From contig JAQISU010000119.1 in the NCBI GenBank assembly GCA_029339505.1, forward strand, positions 3,943,001 to 4,007,000: a DNA stretch of 64,000 bases. The letters are read 5' to 3'. Shown here piece by piece: positions 61,199 through 64,000 of the stretch. Each line of letters starts with the position of its first letter. Positions within the stretch are counted from its first letter, which is position 1. The notes beneath the pieces were generated by a model. The model did not search any database. It was not told the DNA's origin and was given only the letters and a program-made list of their open reading frames with translations. The stretch is from Unio delphinus (Eukaryota; Mollusca; Bivalvia; Unionida; Unionidae). The translations under genes and the position numbers were made by a program.

Positions 61199-62275
61199 GT
61201 AACAATGAAAAGATTCTACAATACTTACTTTGACACGTTTTGCATTCACGTTTATGTGCAAAAGTGTTTCTAAATATTGTTTGAGACTTGCATATATTTC
61301 ATAAATCCCTAATTTTGCACGATATGTGTATTCATCTACGCAGACTGTCAGCGCTAGTAAACTAGTAAATAACTTTTGTAAAAATAAAAATAAAAGAATC
61401 TGTTCAATAAACGTATGCATTCTTTATATACGTGTACATACTCTCATTTTACAGACACCTATATGCAGTCACGGCAATGGCAAATTCCCGTGCTGGTTTC
61501 TATAGAAGTAAAACGTCTAAAAAATACCAAGAAAGGTCTGTTTATATACTGTGCCCTCCAATTCCATTAAATCTAAGACATATAACACATTTTTAATTAA
61601 AGGTGCTGAACCAATATTGTTATCTTACTTTCTAATGTCCAACATAATTAACGTTCATGTAATCATGGAAAAAAGTTCACAGGTCATGTCAGTTATTTTG
61701 TAATTAGACTAGAAAAAATATACTTTATCGTGTATATACATTCTTTACTTCATCATTGATATAATAAGACAATTCAAAATAGTCTTGTTGTCTAAATCTA
61801 AATATTCAATTTCATTGAACCCTTGTTTTGTCATGGAACTGAAACATCCATACTGTATATCAGGAGAAATCATTTTATTGTACATTTTTCATGTAAACTT
61901 ACATTATAAATGTATTCTGAACATTACTTTATATATCAAGTCCATTAAATGCTGTCTTGAATGTTGAGTAAATGTGTTTTCTGTTTACAGACCCTTTCAT
62001 GAATATTCGGACCGAGAACTGACATTACCTTTAATAAAACAGTGCTTAATGTAAACATACTGAGGTCTTAGTCAACTGTGTGCAACCATTATTGATACAT
62101 TAGCTCTCCAATTTAGCATAATAAGTTTCACAGGGTTTCAGCTATAAGCTAACCAAACTAATCCCATCTTTATTTAGTTGATGTAACATCTTATTGAAAC
62201 CTAATTAATTCAGTATAAAGTACAGACAATTTAGCATATAATTTTTATTCGAATTCATCGTGTGTTGCCCCATTT

Positions 62276-62380
<105 letters not shown>

Positions 62381-63533
62381 ATGTTAGCATTAATATTCAA
62401 GTTTAGGTAAGATTCATTGTTATCACTTTTATTTGTATTACTAATAATATTATGATTAGTATTATTATTATTATAATTATTATTATTAATATTATTATTA
62501 TTGATATTAATATTACTATCATAGTAAATAATGTATTTTGTATATTTTATGGTATAACTCTGATATTGCATGTTTTTAATGAAGCTTGTTTAAAAATACT
62601 AAGATGCAAAATTATAATTGTTTCCCAAATATATAAAATTAAAATTTTAATTGTTTGATTGTGTCAACTAGGTTTGAACATTACCCCAAAACGTAATTTA
62701 ATTTACAATAGACAATCCGATTAGGTAAGGTTTCTTTAAACAATCGGAATCTCCTCTCTTTGTTTGATAAATATTTGTACCACGACTAAGGATACATAAA
62801 TAGCTAGATAAGGGACATTATACATAAATGTCAACATTACCTGTTAATCGGATATTTGTTAGTCCATGTTTGATTTCTTGCTTTTTAATTTGTATTTATC
62901 ATGACATAATGTATATTTTAGTTATAGGGTTCTCTATGAAAGTCACGGGTTCTTAATGCTAATTATATTTTTGGAAATGATGTGTATAGCTGTTATGAAT
63001 GTAGACAAGTATACCAAATTCGTATTAACCATATTTTTCATTATTTGCCTTTTAGACAAATGTACAAAATATTGTTCAGCTGTCGGTATTATATACAATA
63101 ATTTCTCAACATTGAATTTATTTTTACGTAACGTTGAGCCAGAGAGTAGGACTAGAAAATATTTTTGTGTTTGTGATCTGAAAATCTTAAGAAGTTCAAA
63201 ATATTTTTCTGCCATTGAGGTAAACACTAAGATTTAATCAAAGAGCAGTTATTCAATATCAACCAATATTTAGGAGTGAAGTATACAGATATGACAATTA
63301 AAACACAAAAATAAACAAATATCAGAAGGAAGCTTAAATAAGTAAATGTGAAAGTCAATTTAAAGAGAGAAATAATAATTTGCACCAACGATGTATTTAT
63401 TATTTCCAAATTAAAAAATCGCATCACGGTTCTTGTAAACTATTAACTTTAACCTTACCTGATAAAGAGTTTCATAAGAAAATGGAGTCATGTTTTGATG
63501 TTAATCTTTTCGAAAACATGATTTGTCGCTAGT

Positions 63534-63557
63534 GATAATAATAATAATAATAATAAA
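63534..63557. repeat. (ATA)n trinucleotide repeat
   Basis: About eight ATA/AAT units. Confidence 0.9.
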
Positions 63558-64000
63558 GATAATAATGTTAAAAAATATAATTAATAATAAATGCAATAAA
63601 TGTTATCACATTCATGGTCAATACAAGTTATATAGAAAAGAAATGGCAGCCACATCTTTCCCGGAGTCCATAAAGCTACACAGTCAGTACTTCAAAGAGA
63701 TTTTGTATTAGCTGGTCTTTAACAATGAAATTAAATTGGAGTTTGTTTGGTTAGCCCGCACCTGACACCGTGTGTATATATAGTGTACTAAAGTTAGATA
63801 GCTTGTTGAAGTATTCGTGACACTCTTGACTACGTCTTTGATATTGATACATTTAGCACGCTTACATTGAAGGTTAGGTCAGTACTCGGTCAGAATATTT
63901 ATCAGAGAGAGTATTTAGTGGACATCACAAATTAAGTATAGTTTAGTACAAATAAAGTGTAACTGTAACCTAGGCTTGTAGGATTTTCAATAATATTTAA

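Noticed and set aside
63770..63960. Possible LTR end (TATA box and AATAAA 180 bp apart)
   Set aside because: No second copy, no TG...CA boundary and no adjacent retroelement gene.

Overview
The window is AT-rich metazoan nuclear DNA, most likely from an invertebrate. It has long (TA)n, (GT)n, (GA)n and (CATA)n arrays, consensus splice signals in the one recognisable host-type gene, and many transposon and endogenous-virus remnants. The species cannot be told from the sequence; mollusc or another lophotrochozoan is only a guess. No bacterial operons, CRISPR arrays, rRNA or tRNA genes were seen.

The most informative content is a set of copies of Polinton/adintovirus-like virus-transposons. Element A (1-1818) is cut by the window start. 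It keeps a two-frame virion-type protein gene and a terminal inverted repeat (TIR) ending at 1818. Element B (35842 to about 42030) starts with the same TIR in opposite orientation. It carries an A32/FtsK-like packaging ATPase (-), a zinc-ribbon plus phospholipase A2-like protein (+), a retroviral-type integrase (+, frameshifted), and on the minus strand a family-B DNA polymerase fused to an SF1 helicase, with a basic repeat extension upstream and an HNH-like zinc-binding reading frame downstream. Element C (about 28740-33140) is an inverted, heavily decayed relative with the same polymerase-helicase-HNH and integrase-PLA2 blocks plus one unrecognised gene. A second kind of protein-primed polymerase is present as three decayed copies at 11699-15960 (-), 20231-23765 (-) and 23766-24905 (+); the last two form a head-to-head inverted pair.

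A nearly intact Ty3/gypsy LTR retrotransposon (42381-49578, minus orientation, 5-bp target duplication) sits beside element B. Its pol order is protease, integrase, reverse transcriptase, RNase H: the copia-like order known from the Gmr1 group. Smaller pieces are a 157-bp MITE with a perfect 9-bp target duplication (11173-11329), a Mutator-like transposase fragment (33145-33640), a LINE endonuclease/linker fragment (34758-35525) and a 145-bp foldback element (34259-34403).

The only host-like gene recognised is a two-exon fragment of an SGNH/GDSL-hydrolase-fold protein (9048-10687, minus). The stretches 1894-9047, 24906-28739, 49584-54716 and 55232-64000 hold simple repeats but no gene that can be supported.

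Reading of the whole: a transposon- and virus-rich intergenic region. In element B the polymerase-helicase would replicate, the integrase insert, the ATPase package DNA, and the PLA2 domain probably act at membranes. All copies seen carry stops or frameshifts and are probably inactive.
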